In this document: positions 53,658 to 60,918 of the stretch, piece by piece
Numbering within the stretch: the stretch's first letter is position 1
Layout of the letters: every line of letters starts with the position of its first letter
From: Clostridium sp031626875
GTDB lineage: Bacteria; Bacillota; Clostridia; Clostridiales; Clostridiaceae
Assembly (NCBI RefSeq): GCF_031626875.1
Contig: NZ_JANDMF010000006.1
Span: 80,458 to 144,457 of the forward strand
Direction: 5' to 3'
DNA length: 64,000 bases
Translations under genes and position numbers: made by a program
Notes under the pieces: generated by a model
What the model saw: only the letters and a program-made list of their open reading frames with translations
What the model was told of the DNA's origin: nothing
Databases searched by the model: none

Positions 53658-54362
53658 TTGGGTAAAAAATTAATATACATTGCAGATGATGAGCTAAAAA
53701 TACAAGAACTTATAGGAATGTTTTTAGAAAAAGAAGGTTATAATATTAAAATTTTTTCAGATGGAAAGTCCCTACTAGAAGAGTTTCAAAATCACAATCC
53801 AGATATGATTATTCTTGATATAATGATGCCTACTCTTGATGGTCTTTCTGTTTGTTCTGAAATTAGAAAAGAAAGTAATATTCCAATTATAATAATCTCA
53901 GCTAAAGATAGCGAATCTGATAAAATAGCTGGTCTCATGCTTGGCAGTGATGATTATATGACAAAACCTTTTAGTCCTGTAGAACTTGTTCTTAGGGTTA
54001 AAAATATATTTAGACGAATTGAATTGGATAAAGTTCCAAAAACTATTCAAAAAGTATTAAAAATTTCTGATATAACTATTTATATAGATGCTAAATATGC
54101 AACTTGTAATGGTGAAGATTTAAAATTAACACCTATGGAGTTTACTCTGCTTTTATATCTATCAAATAATCTAAATAAAGGAGTTAGTCGTAATGAACTT
54201 CTTTATAAAATTTGGGGATTTGATAGTGAAGTTGATACTAGAGCAACTGATGATATGATTAAAAGAATTCGAAAAAAACTTACTAAAGTAAATTCATCCT
54301 TAATAATAGAAACTCTTTGGGGCTTTGGTTTCATGATTTCTGACAAAGAAAGGACTATATAA
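53658..54362 (+). CDS. OmpR/PhoB family response regulator
   Basis: This is a 234-residue regulator. The receiver domain has ADDE, phospho-acceptor Asp in MIILDIMMP, and Lys in MTKPFSP. The C-terminal winged helix (about 140-234) carries LTPMEFTLLLYLSNN, SRNELLYKIWGF and DDMIKRIRKKL. The start is probably TTG at 53658-53660, because AGAGGTGG lies five bases upstream. The alternative GTG at 53649 is part of that site. The stop TAATG overlaps the kinase ATG by one base. The tandem 11-bp repeat upstream is a likely target for autoregulation and for control of the divergent envelope genes. Confidence 0.93.
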   Translation: MGKKLIYIADDELKIQELIGMFLEKEGYNIKIFSDGKSLLEEFQNHNPDMIILDIMMPTLDGLSVCSEIRKESNIPIIIISAKDSESDKIAGLMLGSDDYMTKPFSPVELVLRVKNIFRRIELDKVPKTIQKVLKISDITIYIDAKYATCNGEDLKLTPMEFTLLLYLSNNLNKGVSRNELLYKIWGFDSEVDTRATDDMIKRIRKKLTKVNSSLIIETLWGFGFMISDKERTI

Positions 54363-55780
54363 TGAATACAATAAGAAAAAGAATTTTTATTTCACATATA
54401 ATTATAATTAGCATATTTCTATTTTTAACTGTATTAGTATTTGATTTATGTCTTAAAGTATATATAAGAAAGCAAGTTAAAGTTCAACTTACAAATGCAT
54501 GTGAATTATTAAAGGACTCATTAAATAATTCATCTGAGAATTTAAAAGATATTGAAAAACTTAAGGCTAGTGAAAATATTATACAAAATCAACTAAAAAA
54601 TAATTCAGAACAAACACTCTCTATTTTTGATACCAAATATGCCCTAATTGGAAAGGATACAAAATTAATTTATGCTAATGATGAAAAATCTGAAGAACAA
54701 GTACTAACCAACCACTTAATCCCCCAAATAAGAAACAAACAACTTTTATCTGCTGAAAATGGTAAAAATACTGTTTTGTATTTAAATGGTCCAGTAAAAA
54801 AATATGCTCTTTTGTTATATCCTTTAAAAGATAATAATTCTACATATGCTTATTTAACCGTCTATACTAACTTTACTAAAAGTAGAAGACTCACATTACT
54901 TGTAAACATTATGCTTATTTCTATTCTTTTAATTACTTCTATAATTGCACTTATAATATCAAATAAAGTATCAAAAAAAATATCTAGTCCTATTTCAGCT
55001 TTAAGTGAATATGCCAAAAGAATTAGCCAAAAAGATTATACTATGAAACCAATGAAATATGAAAATCATGAAATAGAAAAGCTTTCAGAAACCATGCATT
55101 TCATGGCTCAAAAAATACAAGCTGATGATATATTTATGAAAAACTTTATGCAAAACTCTTCCCATGAGCTAAGAACTCCTTTAATGTCTATTCAAGGCTA
55201 TGCAGAAGCTATAAAGTATAAAGTTATAGATGATGAAGCTAAAGCAGTTGATATAATAATCGAAGAAAGCAAAAGACTATCTGAAATAGTTGATGATTTA
55301 TTGTATTTATCTAAACTTGATTCAATGAATATGGAATTTAACTTTAAAAGATTGAATTTAGAAGATATTATAAAAAATAGTATTGAAAGAGTTAATGGAA
55401 TTGCTGTTAAAAATAATAAAACAATAACTTGCTCTAACAACAATAAGGATTTAATGCTCTTGTTAGATGAAGAAAAATTTACTAGAGCTATTATAAATCT
55501 ACTTGGAAATTGCTTGAGATATTGTAATAGCTATGTTAATGTTGTCATAACAAAAAAATTATGTAATATAACTGTTACTATTACAGATGATGGCCCTGGC
55601 TTTGAGGATAATGATCTTCCACATATTTTCGATAGATTCTATAAAGGGAAAAACGGAAACCATGGACTTGGTTTAGCTATAGCTAAAAGTATTATCGAAA
55701 ATCATAAAGGATATATTGTTGCTGAAAATACCAGTACAAGTGGTGCTTGTTTTAGAATAAGTTTTGAGAATCTCACTTAA
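54362..55780 (+). CDS. Sensor histidine kinase partner of the OmpR-type regulator
   Basis: This is a 472-residue membrane kinase: helix 1 (about 10-32), an extracellular sensor region (about 35-178), helix 2 (about 180-200), HAMP (about 200-255), and a HisKA domain with the phospho-His in SSHELRTPLMSIQGYAEAI. HATPase has the N box LGNCLRYCN, DDGPGFED and GLGLAIAKSII. The N box has Leu-Gly-Asn-Cys-Leu rather than the more usual L-x-x-N-A, a mild variant. The class resembles the BaeS/ResE group. It is translationally coupled to the regulator. Its stimulus is unknown; the divergent lipoprotein/coiled-coil pair is a candidate input or target. Confidence 0.93.
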   Translation: MNTIRKRIFISHIIIISIFLFLTVLVFDLCLKVYIRKQVKVQLTNACELLKDSLNNSSENLKDIEKLKASENIIQNQLKNNSEQTLSIFDTKYALIGKDTKLIYANDEKSEEQVLTNHLIPQIRNKQLLSAENGKNTVLYLNGPVKKYALLLYPLKDNNSTYAYLTVYTNFTKSRRLTLLVNIMLISILLITSIIALIISNKVSKKISSPISALSEYAKRISQKDYTMKPMKYENHEIEKLSETMHFMAQKIQADDIFMKNFMQNSSHELRTPLMSIQGYAEAIKYKVIDDEAKAVDIIIEESKRLSEIVDDLLYLSKLDSMNMEFNFKRLNLEDIIKNSIERVNGIAVKNNKTITCSNNNKDLMLLLDEEKFTRAIINLLGNCLRYCNSYVNVVITKKLCNITVTITDDGPGFEDNDLPHIFDRFYKGKNGNHGLGLAIAKSIIENHKGYIVAENTSTSGACFRISFENLT

Positions 55781-55808
55781 TAAATGAAATAACTTTCTCA
55801 AAACAAAA

Positions 55809-55850
55809 AAATGAATTAACACTCTAAATAAAGAGTATTAATCCATTTAA
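55809..55850. terminator. Hairpin between the histidine kinase and gal operons
   Basis: AATGAATTAACACTC pairs with GAGTATTAATCCATT across 55809-55850, with G-U or mismatches. The T-tract is on the minus strand (TTTTTTTGTTTTG), so it primarily ends the gal operon, but it also lies just after the kinase stop. Confidence 0.7.
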
Positions 55851-56015
55851 AAAAGTAATATTTTTTATTGTTTGCTAGTATATAAAACGCGAAATAATCT
55901 CCCACAGACTTGTTTTCACCAATTTCTTAGTAGATTATACCACATAATTAATTATAAGTATATACATTTTATTGAAAATTTTAACTTATTTTTATTGTTT
56001 ATTTTATGCCATTTA

Positions 56016-57071
56016 TCATTTAGTAAAAAACTTATATATTGTTATATGGTTATATTTTTCTCCAACCTTTAATATTGGTGATGGAAAATTTTTATGCTTT
56101 AATGAGTTAGGAAAATATTGAGTTTCCAAAGCTAATGCTGCATATTCATTATAATTAGCATTTTCCTTACAATTATCATGCTCATCTAAATAATTGCCTG
56201 TATATAATTGAATTCCTGGTTTTGTTGTATAAATACTCACTGCTCTTCCACTAGTCTCATCATAAATTTCAGCAGCTTTTTCTGGTTCCTTCCCACTTAC
56301 ATTAAGAACCCAATTATGATCATATCCTTTTCCAAACTTTATTTGTTCGTAATCACTAAATAGTCCTTCTTTAATAAATTTCTCTTCTCTAAGATTTAAA
56401 GGAGTATTTTCAACACTTCTTATTTCGCCTGTTGGAACACCATTTTCATTTACAACAGTAAATTTATCTCCATTAATCATAATTTTATGATTAAAAATAT
56501 TCCCTGATGTATGTCCTGATAAATTGAAATAGGAATGGCTTGTTAGATTAACTACTGTATCTTTATCTGTTTCAGCAAAATAATGTATTTCTAGAGCATT
56601 TTCTTTAGTTAATTTATATATAACTTTAACCTTTAAATTTCCCGGGAAACCTTCTTCTCCATCTTTGCTTAAATAAGAAAGTTCAAGACATTCTTCACCT
56701 TCCTTTGATACTATATCAGCACCCCATAAAACCTTATTAAATCCCTTAACTCCTCCATGGTGATTATTTTGTCCTTCATTTTTATTTAACTTATAAATCT
56801 CACCATTAAGTTCAAATTCTGCTCCTTCAATTCTATTAGCATGTCTTCCAACAATTGACCCTAAATATGGTTCATTTTTTAAATATCCTTCAAGATTATC
56901 ATAACCTAATACAATATCATCAAGTTGTCCATTTCTATCAGGTGCTATTATAGAAATAACCACACCTCCAAAATTTGATATTTTAACTGTCATTTCTTTA
57001 TTGGTTAAAGTAAAAATATCAACATTTTCTCCTTCAGGTGTTTTTCCAAAAAATTCTCTTTTAATAGTCAT
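56016..57071 (-). CDS. galM: Galactose mutarotase (aldose 1-epimerase)
   Basis: This is a 351-residue cytosolic enzyme that interconverts beta- and alpha-D-galactose ahead of galactokinase. Family motifs are NFGGVVISIIAPDRNG, GSIVGRHANRIEGAEF, the catalytic-His region NNHHGGVKGFNKVLW, and LTSHSYFNLSGH with the second His. The general-base Glu lies in the C-terminal region (ALALETQYFPNS). Its ATG directly follows the galT stop codon with no gap, so it is translationally coupled and is the last gene of galKETM. Confidence 0.95.
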   Translation of the reverse strand: MTIKREFFGKTPEGENVDIFTLTNKEMTVKISNFGGVVISIIAPDRNGQLDDIVLGYDNLEGYLKNEPYLGSIVGRHANRIEGAEFELNGEIYKLNKNEGQNNHHGGVKGFNKVLWGADIVSKEGEECLELSYLSKDGEEGFPGNLKVKVIYKLTKENALEIHYFAETDKDTVVNLTSHSYFNLSGHTSGNIFNHKIMINGDKFTVVNENGVPTGEIRSVENTPLNLREEKFIKEGLFSDYEQIKFGKGYDHNWVLNVSGKEPEKAAEIYDETSGRAVSIYTTKPGIQLYTGNYLDEHDNCKENANYNEYAALALETQYFPNSLKHKNFPSPILKVGEKYNHITIYKFFTK

Positions 57072-58577
57072 CTATACCACCTCTTTTTTAGCATTTAAGT
57101 GTTCTATAAACTTTTTAATCCCTTCTTTTCCCTCTTCATTTCTCTTATAAACTCCAGCATCTTGAAGAACTCTTAAGAATTTATATCCTACCTCTTTATC
57201 TAAAATACTTTGTACAGTTTCTCCTGTTAATTCCTCTTTGTATTTTTCCTTTAATTCATCTGCCCATTTAATGTGATACTCTGCAATTAAATTTTCTTCC
57301 TCAATAAGATATTTACTTACTTCTTTTAGCTCAGTTTTAAGTCTAGCAGGTAAAACCGCAAGTCCCATTACTTCTATAAGCCCTATATTTTCCTTTTTAA
57401 TATGCTGCACATCTTCATGTGGATGAAAAATTCCTAGTGGATGCTCTTCACTTGTTCTATTATTTCTTAGAACTAAGTCCATTTCATAGAAATCTCCTCT
57501 TTTTCTTGCAATAGGAGTTATTGTATTATGGGGAGTTTCTTCTGTGAAAGCAAATATTCCATTTTCTTTATCTGAATATCCTCTCCACTTATTTAAAATA
57601 TAATCTGATGCATCTACTAATGAATTAATATCTTTTCCTCTTAATCTCATTACTGATAAAGGCCATTTTACAACAGCAAAATTAATATCTTCATAACCAT
57701 TTACTTTAAATGAAAAATCATCTTCTGCTTTTGCCATTGGGAACTCATACGCTCCACCTTGATAGTGGTCATGAGTTAATATTGACCCTCCTACTATAGG
57801 AAGATCTGCATTTGACCCTACAAAATAATGTGGGAATTTTTCTATAAATCTTAACAATCTTTCAAATGCAACTTTATTAATTTTCATATCTCTATGCTCT
57901 TTACATAAAACAATACAATGTTCATTGTAATATGAATAAGGAGAATATTGTAAATACCAATCTTCACCTAATAAATCTAAAGGAATTATTCTATGATTTG
58001 AACGTGCAGGATGATTTATTCTACCAACATATCCTTCATTTTCAACACATAGCAAGCATTTTGGATAGTTTGTACTTTTAACCTCTTTTGCTTTTGCTAT
58101 ATCTTTTGGATTTTTTTCAGGCTTAGATAAGTTTATTGTTATATCTAAATCTCCATATTCTGTTCCAACTTTATAGCTAATATTTTTTGCTATTCTTTTG
58201 GTTTGAATATAATTATTGTTCTTACTTAATTCATAAAAATAATCTGTTGCTTTAACTGCACTTTCATCATATTTTTTATAAAAATTTCTTATTATTTCTG
58301 AAGGCTTACTCATAAAACAATTCATAATTTTTGATGCTAGTATATCTTTTTCATCTGATAAATCTTCAATTATATTATTTTCTGCTGCAAAATCAACTAA
58401 TTCATCTAAAATATCAGGTATAGTTTCTTCACACTCTTCAATTGATTTATTTTCTATATCCTTTAAATTAAATAAATCCATAACTTGATTTATACAATAT
58501 ACCTTATCTTGTTTTTCAATTAAATCACTTTTTATAGCCTTAGCAACTAACAATTGAATTTTATCTTGTAGTTCCAT
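57072..58577 (-). CDS. galT: UDP-glucose--hexose-1-phosphate uridylyltransferase, class II
   Basis: This is the 501-residue Firmicutes-type (class II) GalT of the Leloir pathway. It exchanges galactose 1-phosphate for glucose on UDP-glucose. It shows YPKCLLCVENEGYVGRINHPARSNHRIIPL, YSPYSYYNEHCIVLCKEHRDMKI, and the active-site histidine segment GGSILTHDHYQGGAYEFPM (HxH near residue 270), plus GIFHPHEDVQHIKKENIGLIEVMG. The length and lack of an HPH class I motif place it in class II. It follows galE by 12 bp, and TAAGGAGG precedes the ATG. Confidence 0.96.
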   Translation of the reverse strand: MELQDKIQLLVAKAIKSDLIEKQDKVYCINQVMDLFNLKDIENKSIEECEETIPDILDELVDFAAENNIIEDLSDEKDILASKIMNCFMSKPSEIIRNFYKKYDESAVKATDYFYELSKNNNYIQTKRIAKNISYKVGTEYGDLDITINLSKPEKNPKDIAKAKEVKSTNYPKCLLCVENEGYVGRINHPARSNHRIIPLDLLGEDWYLQYSPYSYYNEHCIVLCKEHRDMKINKVAFERLLRFIEKFPHYFVGSNADLPIVGGSILTHDHYQGGAYEFPMAKAEDDFSFKVNGYEDINFAVVKWPLSVMRLRGKDINSLVDASDYILNKWRGYSDKENGIFAFTEETPHNTITPIARKRGDFYEMDLVLRNNRTSEEHPLGIFHPHEDVQHIKKENIGLIEVMGLAVLPARLKTELKEVSKYLIEEENLIAEYHIKWADELKEKYKEELTGETVQSILDKEVGYKFLRVLQDAGVYKRNEEGKEGIKKFIEHLNAKKEVV

Positions 58578-58589
58578 AGTAATACCTCC

Positions 58590-59579
58590 TTAATCATTAA
58601 AGCCATTTGGATTATTCTTATGCCAATTCCAAGCATCTTGAATTATCTTTTCAACTGATGTTTTAGTTGGTGACCATCCTAATATCTCTCTAGCTTTTTT
58701 AGATGCTGCAACTAATTTGCTTGGATCCCCAGCTCTTCTCTCACCTAATACTGTTGGTATTGGATGACAAGTTACTTTTCTAGCTACCTCTATTATTTCC
58801 TTTACTGAAAATCCAGTACTACTTCCTAAGTTGAATACATTACTTGTATTATTCTTTACTAAATATTTAAGAGCTAAAATATGTGCATCTACAAGATCTT
58901 CAACATGAATATAATCTCTTACACAAGTTCCATCTTCTGTGTCATAGTCCTCTCCATAAATAGTAATGGCTTCTCTCTTTCCTAAAGGTACTTGTAAAAC
59001 TAGAGGGATTAAATGAGTTTCTGGAGTGTGATCTTCTCCTATTTTCGAAGTTTCCTTAGCTCCTGCAACATTAAAATATCTTAATGCTACATATTTTATT
59101 CCATAAGCTCTATCACACCATTTCATCATCTTTTCCATCATTAATTTTGATTCCCCATAAGGATTAGTTGGAGAAGTTTCTGATTCTTCTGTAATTGGGA
59201 TTTGTTTTGGTTCTCCATAAGTAGCTGCAGTAGATGAAAAAACAATATACTTAATATTAAATTCATTCATAGTTTCCAATAAAACTTCTGTGCCATATAC
59301 ATTATTATCAAAATATTTAATTGGATTAGTCATTGATTCCCCAACAAGAGAATTTGCTGCAAAATGCATTACTCCTTCAATCTTTTCCTTTGAGAATACT
59401 TTCTTTAAAAATTCCTTATCTCTTATATCGCCTTTATAAAACTTTGCACCTTCTGCAATAGCATCTTTATGCCCAGTTTGAAGATTATCTATAACTATAA
59501 CATCATAACCATTTTCAATCAGTTTACTTGTAGCATGAGAACCAATATATCCAGCTCCCCCAAGAACTAAAACGCTCAT
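58590..59579 (-). CDS. galE: UDP-glucose 4-epimerase
   Basis: This is a 329-residue NAD-dependent short-chain-dehydrogenase-type epimerase that regenerates UDP-glucose from UDP-galactose. The N-terminal Rossmann motif GGAGYIGSH, the catalytic SSTAATYGEP Ser/Thr and the YGESKLMME Tyr-x-x-x-Lys motif are intact, as are the UDP-sugar-binding RYFNVAGA and EDYDTEDGTCVRDYIHVEDL. It overlaps the galK stop by one base (TAATG). AGGAGG lies inside the end of galK. Confidence 0.97.
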   Translation of the reverse strand: MSVLVLGGAGYIGSHATSKLIENGYDVIVIDNLQTGHKDAIAEGAKFYKGDIRDKEFLKKVFSKEKIEGVMHFAANSLVGESMTNPIKYFDNNVYGTEVLLETMNEFNIKYIVFSSTAATYGEPKQIPITEESETSPTNPYGESKLMMEKMMKWCDRAYGIKYVALRYFNVAGAKETSKIGEDHTPETHLIPLVLQVPLGKREAITIYGEDYDTEDGTCVRDYIHVEDLVDAHILALKYLVKNNTSNVFNLGSSTGFSVKEIIEVARKVTCHPIPTVLGERRAGDPSKLVAASKKAREILGWSPTKTSVEKIIQDAWNWHKNNPNGFND

Positions 59580-60748
59580 TACATTACCTCCTTAGCCCCA
59601 TCACCTATGTTTGCAATATAGAAATCTGCTTTGTATCCGATTTCATCCAAGTAAGTATTTGATACATTTTCTATAAACTTTTCTGTACAATCTTTTTTAA
59701 CTATAGCTATAGCACATCCACCAAAACCAGCACCAGTCATTCTTGCCCCAAGGATACCTTCTTGTTTCCAAGCTGTTTCAGCTAAAGTATCTAACTCTTT
59801 TCCTGTAACTTCATAATCCTCTTTTAATGAGATATGAGATTGATTAACAAGTTCTCCAAATGTTTTTAAGTTACCTTTATTAAGTTCTTCTGTAGCTTTT
59901 ACTGTTCTTATATTTTCATAAACAGCATGTCTAGCTCTCTTTAATACAACTTCATCTTTTATAAGATATTTATATTTTTCAAAAGTTTCAGCATCTAATT
60001 CTCCTAAAGCATTAATCTTAAGTTCTGTTTGTAAAATGGCTAAAGCTTCTTCACATTCTGCTCTTCTTTCATTGTATTTTGAATCTGCAAGCTCACGTCT
60101 CTTATTTGTGTTCATTATTATAATATTGTAATCATCTAATTTTACTGGTGCATATGAATATTCTAATGTATTACAATCAAGTAAAATAGCACAATCCTTT
60201 TTACCCATTCCTATTGCAAATTGATCCATTATTCCACTATTAACACCTATATAATTATTTTCCACAGCTTTTCCTGTTTTTATTAAATCTATCATCTCAA
60301 CATCAAGATTAAACATATTTTTTAGTAAAACACCACTTACAAGTTCAATTGAGGCAGATGATGAAAGACCAGCTCCATTTGGTATTTCTCCATAGAATAA
60401 AATATCCATACCTTTATCTATTTTATATCCGCTCTTTTTTAAAGTTTGAATCATACCCTTGACATAATTTGTCCAATTGTCTTCCTTCTTATAATCTAAA
60501 TCATCTAAACTAACTTCTATAACTCCTAGACTATCAAAATTCATGGAATATAATGAGCACTTGTTGCTGTTATTAAAACTAGCTACTGCATGTGTCCCTA
60601 AAGTTATTGAACATGGAAATACATGTCCTCCATTGTAATCTGTGTGTTCTCCTATAAGATTTATTCTACCTGGTGCAAAAAAGAATCTTTCTGGGCTCTT
60701 TTTGAAAACATTTTCAAATTTACTTCTTAACATGTCTATAGTGTTCAT
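59579..60748 (-). CDS. galK: Galactokinase
   Basis: This is a 389-residue GHMP-family kinase that phosphorylates alpha-D-galactose at C1. The galactose signature PGRINLIGEHTDYNGGHVFP, the ATP loop NGAGLSSSASIELVSG and the third motif GARMTGAGFGGCAIAIV are all intact. It heads the galKETM operon. The ATG at 60746-60748 (MNTIDML) has GGAGG nine bases upstream; a TTG three codons earlier is in the site itself. Expression is likely repressed through the palindromic sites at 60795-60847. Confidence 0.96.
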   Translation of the reverse strand: MNTIDMLRSKFENVFKKSPERFFFAPGRINLIGEHTDYNGGHVFPCSITLGTHAVASFNNSNKCSLYSMNFDSLGVIEVSLDDLDYKKEDNWTNYVKGMIQTLKKSGYKIDKGMDILFYGEIPNGAGLSSSASIELVSGVLLKNMFNLDVEMIDLIKTGKAVENNYIGVNSGIMDQFAIGMGKKDCAILLDCNTLEYSYAPVKLDDYNIIIMNTNKRRELADSKYNERRAECEEALAILQTELKINALGELDAETFEKYKYLIKDEVVLKRARHAVYENIRTVKATEELNKGNLKTFGELVNQSHISLKEDYEVTGKELDTLAETAWKQEGILGARMTGAGFGGCAIAIVKKDCTEKFIENVSNTYLDEIGYKADFYIANIGDGAKEVM

Positions 60749-60781
60749 AATTTTCAACCTCCAAATAATATTTATATTTTT

Positions 60782-60810
60782 ATTATAAAATCATTTTAGT
60801 AAAATTTCAA
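60782..60810 (-). promoter_or_regulatory. Predicted promoter of galKETM
   Basis: On the minus strand TTGAAA (60805-60810) and TATAAT (60782-60787) are exactly 17 bp apart. The first operator-like palindrome lies in the spacer. Confidence 0.7.
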
Positions 60811-60847
60811 TTATTTTTTACTAAATTATTTTTTATTTTTTACTAAA
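60795..60847 (-). promoter_or_regulatory. Three operator-like repeats TTTA(C/G)TAAA at 22-bp spacing
   Basis: The 9-base near-palindrome TTTAGTAAA (60795-60803) recurs as TTTACTAAA at 60817-60825 and 60839-60847. Centres are exactly 22 bp apart, so all sit on nearly the same face of the helix. One copy is between -35 and -10 and two are upstream. This suits a cooperative galactose repressor. The regulator is not in the window. Confidence 0.6.
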
Positions 60848-60863
60848 CTTTTATATAAACATA

Positions 60864-60913
60864 AAAATGATTTAAAGTGAGAAATGATATACATCCTACC
60901 TTTAAATCATTTT
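60864..60913 (-). terminator. Hairpin after the rhamnosidase gene
   Basis: AAAATGATTTAAAG (60864-60877) pairs perfectly with CTTTAAATCATTTT (60900-60913) around a 22-base loop. It lies just upstream of the gal operators and separates the two units. Confidence 0.7.
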
Positions 60914-60918
60914 GTAAA

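Noticed and set aside
55872..56072. 66-codon plus-strand frame between the histidine kinase and galM
   Set aside because: No ribosome binding site, low-complexity Phe/Leu/Tyr-rich product, and it overlaps the end of galM on the other strand.
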